A stretch of 64,000 nucleotides of DNA from Hypericum androsaemum. Taxonomy: Eukaryota > Streptophyta > Magnoliopsida > Malpighiales > Hypericaceae. A program made the translations under genes and the position numbers. The notes under the pieces were generated by a model that saw only the letters and a program-made list of their open reading frames with translations, ran no database searches and had not been told where the DNA came from. Shown here one piece after another: positions 12,947 through 26,100 of this stretch (position 1 is the stretch's first letter; each line of letters begins with the position of its first letter). The DNA lies in contig OZ023184.1 of assembly GCA_963995505.1 (NCBI GenBank), positions 17,792,228-17,856,227 of the forward strand, given 5' to 3'.

Positions 12947-13288
12947 GCCTGAGGAATTTTCTTCTCTAGTTTTCACAAAACTTGTACCCTTTACCTCTTG
13001 TGCTCTTGCACATTGGTGTTGTCTTCTTCTGCGACCAAAACAAAACCATTTAATTCTTCTTCTTCTTCTTCTTGTATCCATCCAACACAGTCCCACCATT
13101 CCAAGCAAGGAAACCCCTTCCAAAGGGAGAGATAAAATCCTTATATTTCTTCAATATCTATATCACCATTACCAAGGAAAGGGAGAGCCAAGAGCCAATA
13201 ACTATCAATTCTTCCACCTTGGAGTCTGAGACTGCCTTGGCCTTGGGCTTTCTATTCCCTTCTGATTCTATTTCTCCATCCCAGCTTC

Positions 13289-13294
13289 TATATA
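13289..13294 (-). promoter_or_regulatory. Possible TATA box of the neprosin gene
   Basis: TATATA on the minus strand lies about 340 bases upstream of the start codon. A pyrimidine-rich leader lies between it and the ATG. It is the best TATA-like string in reach, but the AT-rich context makes it weak evidence. Confidence 0.3.
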
Positions 13295-13733
13295 CTAAAT
13301 GGGGTTTTTTTTCTGACACTTTGAATTCCTAGGAACTGGAGCTCATTCTATATTAAAAAAAAGCTCAGTAAGCTGCAACTTGGGTTTTGGTTGAGTTGGG
13401 TTTTTTTCTTAAAGTTTTACCCATGTGGGGTGTGGGGGTATAAATACTAGGAAGTGGTGAAATCATGCTTATTTAATGGGATATTAACATTGGGGAATTA
13501 AATAGAATTAAATAAAAATTATGGGAGGAGGAGGTATTGAGAGGGTATGTCTCCAGTCTTCTATACAAAAACTGGGGGACCTTAGCTTTTTTGCTAATTT
13601 TATAAGTGGGGAAAAAGGGTTCTGATTTCTGTTATTCCTTACTTTGGGTTATAGGGCATATTCGAATTAGTTTCGGATTGAATGGGAACAACATAAAAGT
13701 CGTCCCGGCGGAAAGAATTTCGTTTAGACTATC

Positions 13734-13797
13734 AGATTTTATTAAAATTATGTCTACAAATCTGACAATTATTAAAAATCGTATCTATAAGTATAAT
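13734..13797 (-). repeat. Dispersed short repeat, copy 2
   Basis: Reverse-complement match to 7611-7680, including the TTATTAAAAATCGTATCTA phrase. The family is unknown. Confidence 0.5.
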
Positions 13798-14124
13798 AAT
13801 TTAATCCATTTCAAAAAACCCGAACCCGAATTGGAATTACAATTGGCTTCTGGGTTTCCAAAGGTTCTTTCTTTGCTTTGAGGTGTTCCTCTTTCTCACT
13901 TCCCTAGATGTTCCTTGTGTCAGCTAATGTTTTTCTATACCATTTCAATTTAACTTTTTAAACTTTGTTAGTATTTTGTATACATATTTAAATAAGTAAA
14001 ATTTTTAAAATGTGATAAATTTTTTTAATTAATATTTAATACTACTGTATTTCTAGTAATTCGAATTCAAAATTTTTAGTAAAATTCTCTCACTGATTTT
14101 TTTTTTGATTTATACCATCTGGTA

Positions 14125-14287
14125 TTTGATCCTTCAGACAAACTAATACAGAATCGAATTGTTCGAAACATAACAAGTATTAAATATTTTTTGATCCTTC
14201 AGACAAACTAATCCAGACTCGAATTGTGTAAGACTTTTGAAATGTGACAAAAATCTTCCAAAAAATATTTAATACTTGTTATGTTTC
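14125..14287. repeat. Compound direct and inverted repeat
   Basis: A 38-base phrase beginning TTTGATCCTTCAGACAAACT occurs at 14125 and again at 14190, 65 bases apart. Overlapping it, a 27-base arm at 14165-14191 (starting GAAACATAACAAGTATTAAA) is the perfect reverse complement of 14261-14287. The transcript or single strand could fold into a 27-bp stem with a loop of about 69 bases that contains the second direct repeat. The arms are AT-rich but not simple sequence. It could be a tiny foldback element or the by-product of template switching. Confidence 0.75.
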
Positions 14288-15517
14288 TAAAACTCGAAAA
14301 ATTCAAATTCTCTCAGTTCAATATTTGGTAAATGAAAGCCGATCCACTTTATTTTACTCCAAAGTCCTGCTTTACCGTATATGCCCATTTTAATTTCTAA
14401 ATCAAATTAAACCAGTCAGACAGTGTATTGCTTGAGATTCGGCCAATGAGGTGGTCCATGTACTGTGCTTCAAGATAGCCCAACAATATTTTTGTTTTTT
14501 TCATAAGGAAGCACTAGAGTAAACTAGACACCATGGATGTAGTTAAATTCTTTGACTTTTATTGGAGAGTTTCTCCTGTAGTGGTCAAGTACTTCCCACC
14601 TTTCCAACGTGTCGTTTTCCATATAGCTTATAGAAATGTAATAGGTATAACCAACAAAGGTTGTTACAGGTAATAAGAAATTTAATTTAAATGTTTTTAT
14701 ACAACTTTTCGAATTTGTGGTTCATGCTTTAGAGAATTGCACCAATATATTTTTTAATACAATTACTTGGTATCTAAATATATATTATGTCGAATAGTAC
14801 TGCAAACATCAACGTCGTACCTAAGGAGGTTGTCTTGTGGAGGCAAAAATATATACCATTCCTAAATTATAATAAAATATTAAAACATTGTGAGATAACA
14901 AATATACTATGACAACTTTAAAAATTAAAAAGGGCAAAATAACAAAAATCTGATCATAATGTACTGATTTTAAAATTTGTATGGGGAAATACCCCACTTA
15001 TTTAAACGTGGCTACACCACTTACCACAAATGCAACAAATTAAACAATTTATACCGTATTTTAATATAGTTATATTTCAAAAATCAAAACTTGATATTCA
15101 CAATTAGGTCAAAACAATCGCTTAATCTACCAAAATGAGGTGAAGTCGAAAAGTGCTCGAGTTTGAATTAATCTCAATCTTTAAGAGAAGTGGTAATTTC
15201 CATGGGCCATGCGTGTTGGCCATGCATGCGCATATGGTTATGTGCACTGCATATTCTTAGGGGGCCAATGAGCACTTAGTGCATGCTCATGCCTTAAGAG
15301 TTATGTAGTTGGGTTTTGCTCTCCTTTTTTAATTTAAATTTTGGGTGGCTCAACCTTGATTCTCTTGCCTACAACTAATAGTACGTCATTTCTAAGCATC
15401 TTTTTTAAATTTTCTGTGTCAATTATTACCAAAGAATTATGGATCCTAATATCATATAGTTGCGAATATGCCTTACCCGAGTCCTGGCAATATAGAATTG
15501 GAGCTTTTTGTTATTAC

Positions 15518-15888
15518 CAAGGTTTTAAAAAAAGTTATCTGACCGAGGACCAAATCCCAGTTGTTTTTCTTCTAAGTTGAATGGTAGTTAAACCGGTGGT
15601 CAACTCAACTTTTTAGACCGACTGGACCAGACAATAATACCAAAATTTGTAATTTATAACTATTAAAATAATAATGTAATCATTTTTGTTAGACCGGCTA
15701 GTCCAAACAAATTTATAATCAAATTAGAGTATATTTATAATTATTTGATATTTTATTACTAAATATAATTAATAATATATAATTTATTTAAAACTCTCAA
15801 GTCGGCCAGAGGTTCAGTCGGTCGGACCAGTTAAACCAAAAAATGTTAAGAACTCGTATCATCCTCTGGTTCATTTTTTAAAACATTG
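15518..15888. mobile_element. hAT-type MITE (CAATGTTTTAAAAAA family), old copy
   Basis: The left end reads CAAGGTTTTAAAAAAAG and the right end, reverse-complemented, reads CAATGTTTTAAAAAATG. The interior contains several GGTCGGACCAGTT-like runs and has no coding capacity. The eight-base flanks GTTATTAC and ATCATTAG agree at five positions, consistent with a decayed 8-bp target duplication. A second, better preserved member sits at 49542-50009 in the polygalacturonase gene. Confidence 0.65.
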
Positions 15889-18800
15889 ATCATTAGTAAA
15901 GGTGCTTAATCACACGTCCACGAGATTCCCTAAATGTCTTGTTGGAGTAATCTGTTTTCCTAGAAATGCTTCTCTCAATTTCAAAACGGATTGATGTTGT
16001 AAATAGTTGTTATCGTACGACCCACGAGAGTACTTAAAAAACTTTTACTTGCAAAATATATAAGTAACCTCATCGTACTCAAAATCGATTCAATTAGCCC
16101 TTTATTACAATTTCGTAGCCTCTCCCATGTGCTATTATTGGGTTCCAACTTTAGGCTGCTGTCTAAAGCTCTAGCTGCTAAAGGAAGCCGGCATTGCCTA
16201 ACCAGCCGCGGATAAATGCAAAATGGTCCCCCAAAATTCGCTTTTTTTAAATGTCAGCAAGCGTTAAAGTTCATCTCATATACGCAATAAGCTGTCACAT
16301 TGTCGTACCGCTTTCACCACCAACATTAAAGCAGCTGTTGCAGAGGCTGGTCTCCGCAGTATCCAAAGCCAGTGCAAAATACGAAAATGAGTGGGACCAA
16401 TTAGTAATAAAATTGAATTTACTTAAGAAAGTCTTAGATTTAAACCTTATGAATATAAAAAAATTGGGAGAAACCATGTACACCACAAGCCTCGAATTTA
16501 TTTGAACTTCCGAAATTGATGAAGTACTTTCATTATAAATAGAGTCGAGAAACCATGTATTCCACAAGCCTCCAAACCAAGCTCATTTGAAGACCGAAGT
16601 TTTTTTTGAAGTAAATGCAATTTTATTAGAAATTGATAGTGTAAAAATTTTTCATACGAGTACGAGGTTATAATCCCTCACCTTATTAATTTCGAAGTTG
16701 TTACGGGCATAACTTTGCAGCATAATAAAATCGATTTGTGTTCGATTTGATGAATGAAAATTAATTATATTCTGGTGAGTTCATCACGTTGGGTATAAGT
16801 CAAAGGCTAGCCAATATTGCTCTCCGTTTCCAAATCAGAAAAATGTTTTATATACTTTAAAAAAATTGTTTTAGATGCAGGATAATCGATTAATATACAA
16901 TCTTTAATAATTATGGGGAAAAACAGAAAGCTACGTACACTATAAAATTGGACCAAATGCACATGAATATAAATCATGGCGCTTGTTGGAATGTTAAAGA
17001 TTGTGGTACCTAACTCTGTCTGGGTATACCATGTGCTGTTAGCTCCGAAACGAACCGTGATTTTTGGAGAAGAAAAGGTCTACTTTATTAAGTAAATCTC
17101 CTATTTCAGAGTCGAATACTATTGAGTCTTATTTAGAGATGAATTTCTTTAAAAAAATTTATTCATAAGACATAAATCTAAGATCTTCTTTAAAAAATGT
17201 AAGTATCTTACCGCCATCTCTTACCACTTGTAAGCAATGTGTAATTTGTACTCCTAAAAAAATAAAAAGAATATTGTCTCATATTATATATTCTACACTG
17301 AATATTTATTAATATAAAAAAATACGGATATACGTTACAAAATATTCAGCAAGTATTTCCAAAAATAATATTAATACAATATACAAATCTACCTATATAA
17401 AAAGTAATCATTGATTTGCTTCTCATCCAATTAGAAAAGCAAAACCTTGCATGCAACTGTCATTATTCATCTCATGCATATACACACATTTAAGAGACAT
17501 ATATTTTTAAGGCTAGAGGCAAGGAATTATGAAAGGTTCAACTTTATTATAACAGAAGACCCCAGAAACTACAAAAGAACTTTACATTTAAGAACAAATT
17601 AATTAGAGAGCAAAAAAAGATGAAGACACTTGCTTTCATCCCCCTAGATTGTTGTAACATATTTAGAGTCTATCATCGAATCATATTTAGGAGGTGACTA
17701 TTCGAATGATGTATTTGCGACACTGAACGTGGATTTTGTACATGCGGAATATGGAATCATGACACATGCTAATAAGGGAGAAACATATAATAAGAGTGAA
17801 AACTAAGTGATCTCCCTCTTTTAACAAATTGTGACCACCAAGTTGCTACTTGGATTGGTTGATGCTAATACTTCGCTTTCAATTCTGAGACGTGCATCTT
17901 TTTTGGTTGTTGATCTTCAACATTGGGCCATTACAATATTTGTTACCTGCGGACTCTAGTTTTTTTGGTGATTCACGCAGTTAAATGCACCTTTTTTATA
18001 AGTTTTTTTTATTGCCTATATTTAATTACATATGTACAAGTTGGGTATTGAGTTCCCATGTATAAATATGTGATTGTGCCCAGAGGCCTCATCAAAATCC
18101 TGTTAAATGCACCCTTCTGATTACATGTAATGAAGTCTATGAATATAGAGGCGAGTTTACACTTTCTTCACGAACAAGGAAGGTGTTATGAAAATTCTAA
18201 TATGGTATAAATTAAAATAGTTCAATTCACTGTCTCACAATTTCTCATTTTATGGCATAATAGACAAATTGCATATTCAAGTACCTATTGAAACGTGATC
18301 CAAAATGTGCAAATTTTATCAGAATGATACCTTATATAGACTTCTGATGGACGTATAATTAGAGTAAAATTTCATATTGTATATCGTACATGGACCCTTT
18401 GTATAATAAATTAGACTCATCTATCAGTTGTTTTAAAAAAAATGGTTAAATATTCTCAAAAAAAATTAAATAAATGCAAAAATTATTAAATAGTATTAGA
18501 GCGGTTTGATCGTGTGTCCCATAATATAAGTCACCTGATAAATTTATTTTGAGAGATAATTTTGAAATTATTACATTAAAAGTGAAGAGTTATTTGGCTA
18601 ATTTATGGAGATTCCAACAAGAGAGTTGTAGATACAACGAACACCCAGGAGGCGAACAGTTGTAAAAGAAAACTCTCGAGCTAAAATCAATAGTTTATAT
18701 TGTCATCTAACTTTTTTAGACAAAAAAAATACAATTTTATATGAAAGATTTAATAAGCCATTGTCTTGATCTCTTTGAACACATTCAAATGATGAAATCA

Positions 18801-19454
18801 GTCCATGTATCTATTATGGGACCTGGTCCTTGCCTAATCCAATTCTACATCCTCCAAAGGCAGGAAAAGCTAAGAAAGTCATCAGTTTTGACCAATAACC
18901 CCGGTTATCCAGTCGATTCTTTGAAGCAAGTCGTCTTGACTCGAAAGAACCCTTCATAATAGGGCCTCAGACAGGGGTCTGATCTCTTTGTTTTTTTTTT
19001 CCAAACCACATGTCATCATAATATTTATTGAATCGACAGATCCAAGTTTGACCACAAACAAAACTAGTTGTAGCAACTTTTAGTTCTGATGCATTAGTAA
19101 GACTCAAATTTAAAACTCTAGTTAAGTTAAAATAATTCATACCCATAGGGGATATGATCTAATATTAACGGCCTATCACCCGGCAAAATTACTAACGATT
19201 GACGCTCTTCCTAAAGAGAACACAATGGAGCTTTTTATGACCCAGATTTCCTGGAAACCTGAAAAAACCCAGGTATAATGTGAGTGAAAGAGAATAAATG
19301 AGAGGTTTAGGAAACACTTTGGATGGGCTCCTATCCTACTGGGATTTCATATTTTATTTAAATGATTTTTTATACCATCCTATATTTGGACACGGTCGAC
19401 TAATCAAAGTTTGAGTTGAATGAGATTTTTTTAAGGTGGTAAAGTTCTACTAAC

Positions 19455-19540
19455 AAATATTTAACATTTTTAACTTATCAAAAACTTAAACTCGATACTT
19501 CTTGATTAAACTAGAATAACGGTCCCACCGGTTGATCAAA
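19455..19540 (-). repeat. SINE-like dispersed fragment
   Basis: This shares the order of motifs seen at 54761-54847: an ATATTTAACA phrase, an AAACTCGATAC phrase, a TTGATTAAACTAGAATAA phrase, then CACCGGTTGATC. It is diverged and has no clear ends. Confidence 0.4.
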
Positions 19541-20495
19541 GTGGTTCCTTCGTCTCACTAATAGTCGGTAATGATAACAGATAGTTGTAATTCTTTGACT
19601 TGATTTTCTAGCAGCCCATAATATTATTTTTTAAGAAGCAGCTCATAATATGGGTCAAACCTCTTTGGTCGGCTCTCTGTTCAAAGACACCTTTACGAGC
19701 TTCGGTAGTGATCAAATTATCCCACATGGAAAAGATCATTTTGAATTTTGGAAAATACGGCAGATAAATGCTTTACTTTTTTTTGGAAAGATAAATGCTT
19801 TACTTGAGCACTAAGAAGGTTTGTTGGGAACAATAATGTTTGACTATTCTTGAATGGCTCTATTTTAATAAATTACATGTCAAATACAAATAGAATGGGT
19901 AAGACGAGTCATAAATTCAGCGCAAAAATCAAACATCATCGTCGATTTTCCTTGAATATCAAAAATAAATTTTGATGTGCTGTTAGACCCAATTTAGATG
20001 TTTCTTGGGAAAGATTAGAAATCTGGATGATTTTAGTTGAAAATATGAGTTGAATATGTTTTCTAGTAAAAATGTTAACCGAAATCAATTTAATTTTCTT
20101 TATGCTCTTGCAGACACATAATTTAATTTTTGGATTGGCTAGAAATTCTAACATGACATCAATCTATGCAATTTTTTATTAAATGGACTTCGTTTGAGAA
20201 TGTTAAAATATTTAATTGATTGATTGTGTGGTATCTTGTTAGGAGTTTTTTGAGGTTTAACGAGATTATAAACAGACTTATGAAAAAGTTGTGTGGAAGA
20301 AGTAATCGCCTCAGCTGTTCTCTATCACCGGATCATGGAAGAAACTAGCTACGAAGGAATGAGAAACAAAACAACGAAGTACAAACTCGTAGATTTCTAT
20401 ATTTCAAGTGGCATCCAATTATTGTTTGTATAAACCACTTAGAAAGTTATTATAGTTTTAAAAAAAATTACCAATTCAAGTATCAGAACGTATTA

Positions 20496-21056
20496 CAGTA
20501 AAACTTTTCTAAAGTGATATCATTGGGACTAAAAAATATATCACTTTAGAAAGGTTATCACATAAGAGAGGTTTACATTTTTTTTTTCCAAAAATATTAA
20601 AATTGTACTTTTGAACAATAAATAAGTAACTACCAAAAAAATTACTTTGTCTATATACAAATTACCTAAAATCTTGATTTATAGCGTTATTCAAATGTTA
20701 CACTCGATTGTGATATTTTCTTACAACAAAACATCGATCATAATGACCATTTGAAAATAATTGAGAAGATGAATGATGATGTAAAATTTATGAAACAAGC
20801 AAGTCTAGCACAAACTAGTGTCTTAGAATATTTTTTGTATTTGTAAAGTATGTAAAAATACATGTATTTATTCAAAAATATTACTTTATGCAAAAATTGG
20901 GACCGGGATTTAACACTAAAATTTTCTAGAAAAATATTAATTATTACGATAGAGGGTTATTAAATTTTAATACTGGTCCCAACTCAGGACCGAAATTTTT
21001 TATCAATTTAGAGAGGTTATCACTTTAAAGGAGATCACTTTACAGAGGTTTTACTG
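20496..21056. mobile_element. Emigrant-like (pogo/Tc1-mariner) MITE
   Basis: Imperfect terminal inverted repeats start CAGTAAAACTTTTCTAAAGT on the left and, reverse-complemented, CAGTAAAACCTCTGTAAAGT on the right. TA lies on both sides as the target duplication. These ends match the known plant Emigrant/Lemi1 pattern CAGTAAAACCTCTATAAA. The body is 561 bases, AT-rich and without a transposase frame, so it would depend on a pogo-type transposase elsewhere in the genome. Subterminal repeats of ATCACTTTA lie inside both ends. Confidence 0.85.
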
Positions 21057-23168
21057 TAGTATTAAATACTTTTTACGAAATTTTGTCACTTTTCAAATAT
21101 CCTACCTAGTTCGAACTTAGATTAGTCGACCAAGTGAATTTCTGAATATCTTAAGTGATATAAAAAAACATAAAGTGACTCCCACTTGATCACCCATGAA
21201 AAGAAGAGAATTAGAATCATGAAAAAGAATGGTGGGAGTGTAGTGTGCAAATGATGGTATAGCAATCTTTACTTTTTTTATGCGACCTTAAGATGTATAG
21301 ACAATATCGTGAATTTCAGGATTTTAAACCCAAAAAAATGTAAAATATTTCAACTGATTCAAATGAGAAAAGGACGCTTGAAAAGTGGGAGAAAAAGCAA
21401 GATGGAAAAGCTTATAAGCGTGGGACTGTGTAGCGTAGTGTTAAGCAATGATTTTGTCTACAAGTATGATATGAACATTCCAATTCCAGCTCTACGTCCT
21501 CGCAAAAAAAAATTCCAGCTCTATGCCACCTTTTTAGCCAAAAACGCATTTCGTCCCGATTAGGTACATTGTAACTTACATCTACTATTTTTTAGAATTT
21601 TTGTATCCAACTCAAAATTTTAAGATAATTAATTAGTAAATTTTCAACGCTTATAAACAAGTACACCATACTTACAACGAGCAATGTGGTACTTTCGAGA
21701 GATGAATAAAAAATGTGGAGTTTTGAGTTCTCAACTTTAACCACTTCATAAATCCGACATTAGTGTTTGGTTCGTTTTTACTGCAAGCAAATATAATTAA
21801 TACATTTCCTTGTTTTCCGGATTATCATTAGCTTAATCCATGTGGACATGGCATCATCTCGAGCATCATGATGCTGCTGCTCCAACAAATTAAGTATAAT
21901 TAATCTAAATACCCGAGTCTTTGATTAGGGTTACTCTTTAAAATGACACCAATTTAGATGATTAATTATGCTCTCCCTACCTACTTAGGGCACTAATTAT
22001 GCCGTAAGAGTATGGTCGATTTATTACCTGCACATGCAATAAGGTGTCAGCACGTTAGTCTCAGCGAATTAATTAATAGCCATTTCCATGCGGAAACGAA
22101 TCCGAACTTTCTTGTGCGGGAGAAATTGACGGGCTCAAAATTTTTTCAACACGGCCTTTTGAAATACAGAAAAGTTCCATTGAATTAACGTTCGATGAAT
22201 TTATATAACCTAACTGATATGAAACTTATTTAAAAAAAACCTATCTAAAATTAATTCACATTTTGAATTCCAACTTGGGAAAGTTTACAAATTCATAATT
22301 TTTATAACATGATAAGATAATAAATTTTACAAATACACTTGTACAAACTTGTAGATACACCAAAATAATTTATTAATTCTCTAATATTAAAAACACAATA
22401 AAAATTATTTAGTAAAATATGAAGCTAGTTTTATTTGGTTGCAAGTCAAAGTTATGCTAAAATATTCAAGTATGCGTTATAATAAAAACCACTTGAATTT
22501 TTCAATTTTTTTATCTGAAATCCCGCGGGAAAAGCCGAGGAATTAATGAATGCAATAGGTATCAACTGAACTATTTTTCTCTACTTAATTAAAAAAATAG
22601 ATATACAACACCATATAATTCATGACAAGAAAAACCATATAATTTGATAATTTATTAATTAATTATTTTCTCTCTCAATTACCAAAATGTCAAAAATATT
22701 AATTTATTGCAATTTTACGTAAGCGTATGATTCAAGGTTAACCAATGAATGAATAGTGGGTGTTACGTTGGGCCGACATTCCAAGGCACGAAATATTTTT
22801 GGGCCTACGGTGTGGATCAACGTTTTTCGCCGTCTAATTTTAAGGTACTCGCATATAGGATATCAATGTAGAATTGGTTTTTTTCAAGTCTAATAGCATC
22901 TCAAAAATAAGACTCGAAAACATTCAACTGAATCCAGATTAAAAACAAAATGTTCAAACTACCAACATAAATGAATTTTTGTTATACATAATTTTACATG
23001 CGTACCTTTCTATTGCGGTTGGCACGTCCAGTAGAACTTATTATTTTTTCTTCTGGTTATTCATGAATTAACTCCCTCCCTCCTAGTATACAGTCGTCTC
23101 TCACCTCACGACTATTTACCTCGGTCCATTCAAGTTTCCGAGAACGGAGGACCGGTGAACAAGAACAA

Positions 23169-26100
23169 TTACATCTGCGGCCTTGTTTGAACAACATACA
23201 CCTTACCATCGCGTATCACTCCCTCGATGTCCTGTGCGGATCCGTACAACTCCTCGATGGCGCTGCCAGCTCGAGCTATGCTGGAGAGGATAGTATGTTG
23301 AAATTTTTCGTCGATTATCAACGGATCCGAGGAATAATCGAGTACGACCTTCTCTTCTTCATCCATTGGCACGCTGCAATAGGGGATATAGCAAGCGAAA
23401 GAGTTGGTAAGAGTTCGGGTTAGAAATATGCTGTCTGGTACAATTGCAGCACAGAGAGCCGAAAGGATTCTGCAGATTGCTGCTTAGTTGATACCAAATT
23501 AGCAAATGACAAATACCAGAAGTGGAAAAGAGTTGAGAAGCTTACCTATCGTAGAGGCCTGCACCAGCATAACCTTCCAGATCTTCACCGTTGGAATCGG
23601 ATCTGAAGATGATAGATCGTCTTATAAAGAGGCCGATGGGTTTGCTTGGGTAACCCAACACCTGCAATATCTCAGACTTGTAAGTGCAAGTTATTGATAT
23701 TCAACAATATTGCTCATGATGTTCTTAGCAGTACAAGAACGAGTTGTGAATGATGAATGAGAGGGCTTATAATTCTCTGTTGTAAAAGAAATGAAAAAGC
23801 TTAATTAACATCCAACACGATAAAAAAGGAGCGATTTGAGACGAGAGCTTCGGTGACCAACTTAAAAGGAAAGAGGAGCAATATGTTTCACCTGAGGCGA
23901 GTTCAAATCGCTCTTTTTGCAGATGAAACTCAAAGCACGACCAGGATAAGCTCCGACTAAGGTCTCTCCAAGTCCCTTCACAACCTGTATCGAAATGGTT
24001 GTGAATAATGGGCAATTTCTGGTTTCCTGGGAGATGGTGAGAAGTTTCAATCCCACAAAAACACTAACCTCGGTATATATCTCTGATGAGTCCTCCGAAG
24101 AGGGATTTGTGGTGTGAATGACAAATGCATAATCAGCATTTATGATTTCTTGAACCAGAACAGCCATGGACAGATAATCATGATCCAACTTCACTTTCCT
24201 TGTGCTGAAGTATGCTCTCTCATTCCACTTTGAAGCCCAGACCTGGAGCCAATTTTATTGATCAGCCAATTCCCTAAAAATGGTGAAATCTCGTAGCACT
24301 CTTGAGGATATTCGAAGAAATTTACATGGTGGTACTCTTTTCTATAGAAAGTGAACACAATAGTTACAAAGGATTCACACATGAGGGATTTCCTAAGGTA
24401 CTGAAATCAAAGTATGCACCTTGCAACAACCTTCAACCATTTAACCAGAACTAAGATGGAACAAGAAAATTATTTTCTGACGCAACTTGAACTTTGACAG
24501 AGATGGGATGAATACGCAGCAATCCAAGTTGGACAGAAGCAAAAAGAATAGATAACATTTCAAGTATGAGGTAAGCATCCGGTAACCGTAATCCATTAAT
24601 GTCATTCTACCTTCTTTATGGCTGTCCATGCTTGTTGCCATCTTTGTTGTCCTTCATCGCCCGGCCAAGGCATTCCAGAACTTTGCATCTTACTCTTCAG
24701 CTCTTGAACCTGAATGAGCAGGTAAATGTTGTTCTAAGCTGGATGCCCAATATTGAACTGCCTAACCCTAGGCTATGCATGTTTCAAGATGAGTCAAGTA
24801 TCATGCAAGTTTAAGCGTGAAATGGATTTTACGTGTTGAATGGTAAGAACGAAAGATAAAAAAGACTCGTCCATTCATGGTTCTATAAAATCAGCTTATG
24901 TACATGTGTGGTCAAAGAAAGTCCCATCGGCACATTTGATGGGGCTAAATCCCTTCAAAATAAAATGTTTACGTTCTCAAAATCACAATTTCTTAAGAAT
25001 TAGTCAGGAGATTACTACATGGGTTTCACGTGAAATACCAAATCAGGTGGTGCAACCAGCTGCAAGACAGTTTCCCGAATCTCCTTAAGGGCATCGATAT
25101 TCCCGTCGTTCAAGTTTTTCTTGAGCAACTGTAACTTCATGGCCACGTCCTGCCAGAAATTCACACACACACTCAAATTAAAAATCAAACCTTGGCCATT
25201 GGGTTACAATGGATCACGAAATTCCAGATTGCATGCCAGCAATAACTTGCAGCAGATGGTATTATAATTGAAATTAAAGAAACGTCTTTTATTGCTAAAT
25301 AAACTAGAATTGAAGAAAACGAAGTACCTTATCGACTGACAAGGATAAATTCCAATTTGATATTCTCTCGAAATTATAAGAAGTCATATAAAAGTGACTT
25401 TGTAAGACATGGGTCAAAGGGATACCCAACTGCACCAAAAAGAAGTTACCTTATTCAAGTCATCTGAAAGCACTTTCTCAAAAACTCCAAAAGGTAGCGC
25501 GACAGACGGCGGAATGCCAACCCAAGATGGTACCTTCCCTTTAAGGTATGCAATATTGCGTGACTTGGCACCAACCTAGGAACACAAAGACAAACTAATC
25601 AACATACAGATAGTAAAGAAAACGAAAAAACAATGGTTAAACAAACACTTAAGGAAGCTAGACAAGAATAAACCAAAGGAAGAGGACATGATCTATCTTC
25701 AAACATAAAATGAGTAACCTGTGAAGCCTCACCATTTCACTAGTGAACTCCTCGGATGTGATGGCATATCTGCCGCCAAACTGTTTTTTTACCAACTTAA
25801 TAGAAGGGCTGCCTTCTTTCAAGCTTAATGAACTCGAATCAACTAGTTCACTCTCGCTTGCTTCACTGTTGTAAAGATAAGAAGAACACTGAGTTGACAA
25901 AACAAAGTTTATAACTAAGCATATGAAGCACATCTGCTGATGCATAATGCTTTTTTATGAAGAGAGCTGATACGTAATGCTTGATTGCTTAATTCTGAAA
26001 GATATAATCACCTGTAGACTACATCTGCTGATGTTGGTTTTAATCGTAGTAATTTCCCTTCCTTTGCTTGAAGATCAGCCAGAATGTTAGGATCAAAGCA

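Larger units (their letters stand above)
12947..23168. other. Gene-poor 10-kb intergenic block
   Basis: No open frame here shows a recognisable domain, splice structure or codon signature. The first 350 bases are the probable 5' UTR and promoter of the neprosin gene, with long CTT/CT tracts near 13050-13075. The remainder is AT-rich with transposon debris, listed separately: a hAT MITE at 15518, an Emigrant-like MITE at 20496, a repeat cluster at 14125 and a SINE-like fragment at 19455. The segments 16000-19400 and 21100-23000 show nothing I can name. The last 100 or so bases before 23168 would hold the GWD1 3' UTR. Confidence 0.6.

Noticed and set aside
12458..13123. Upstream in-frame extension of the neprosin gene beginning MEGVSLLG
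   Set aside because: It would bury the signal peptide behind about 60 Arg-rich residues and reads through the CTT-rich leader; MASSWCPNKEPP fits a secreted protein.
14125..14287. Possible CRISPR-like or satellite array
   Set aside because: Only two direct copies, no regular spacers, and a eukaryotic context.
16251..16567. Overlapping open frames on both strands near 16.3 kb
   Set aside because: Short, overlapping on opposite strands and without recognisable motifs; expected by chance in 10 kb of non-coding DNA.
21848..21890. A GCATCATGATGCTGCTGC stretch resembling a miR172 precursor
   Set aside because: It does not match mature miR172 or its star strand closely enough, and I see no long hairpin around it.
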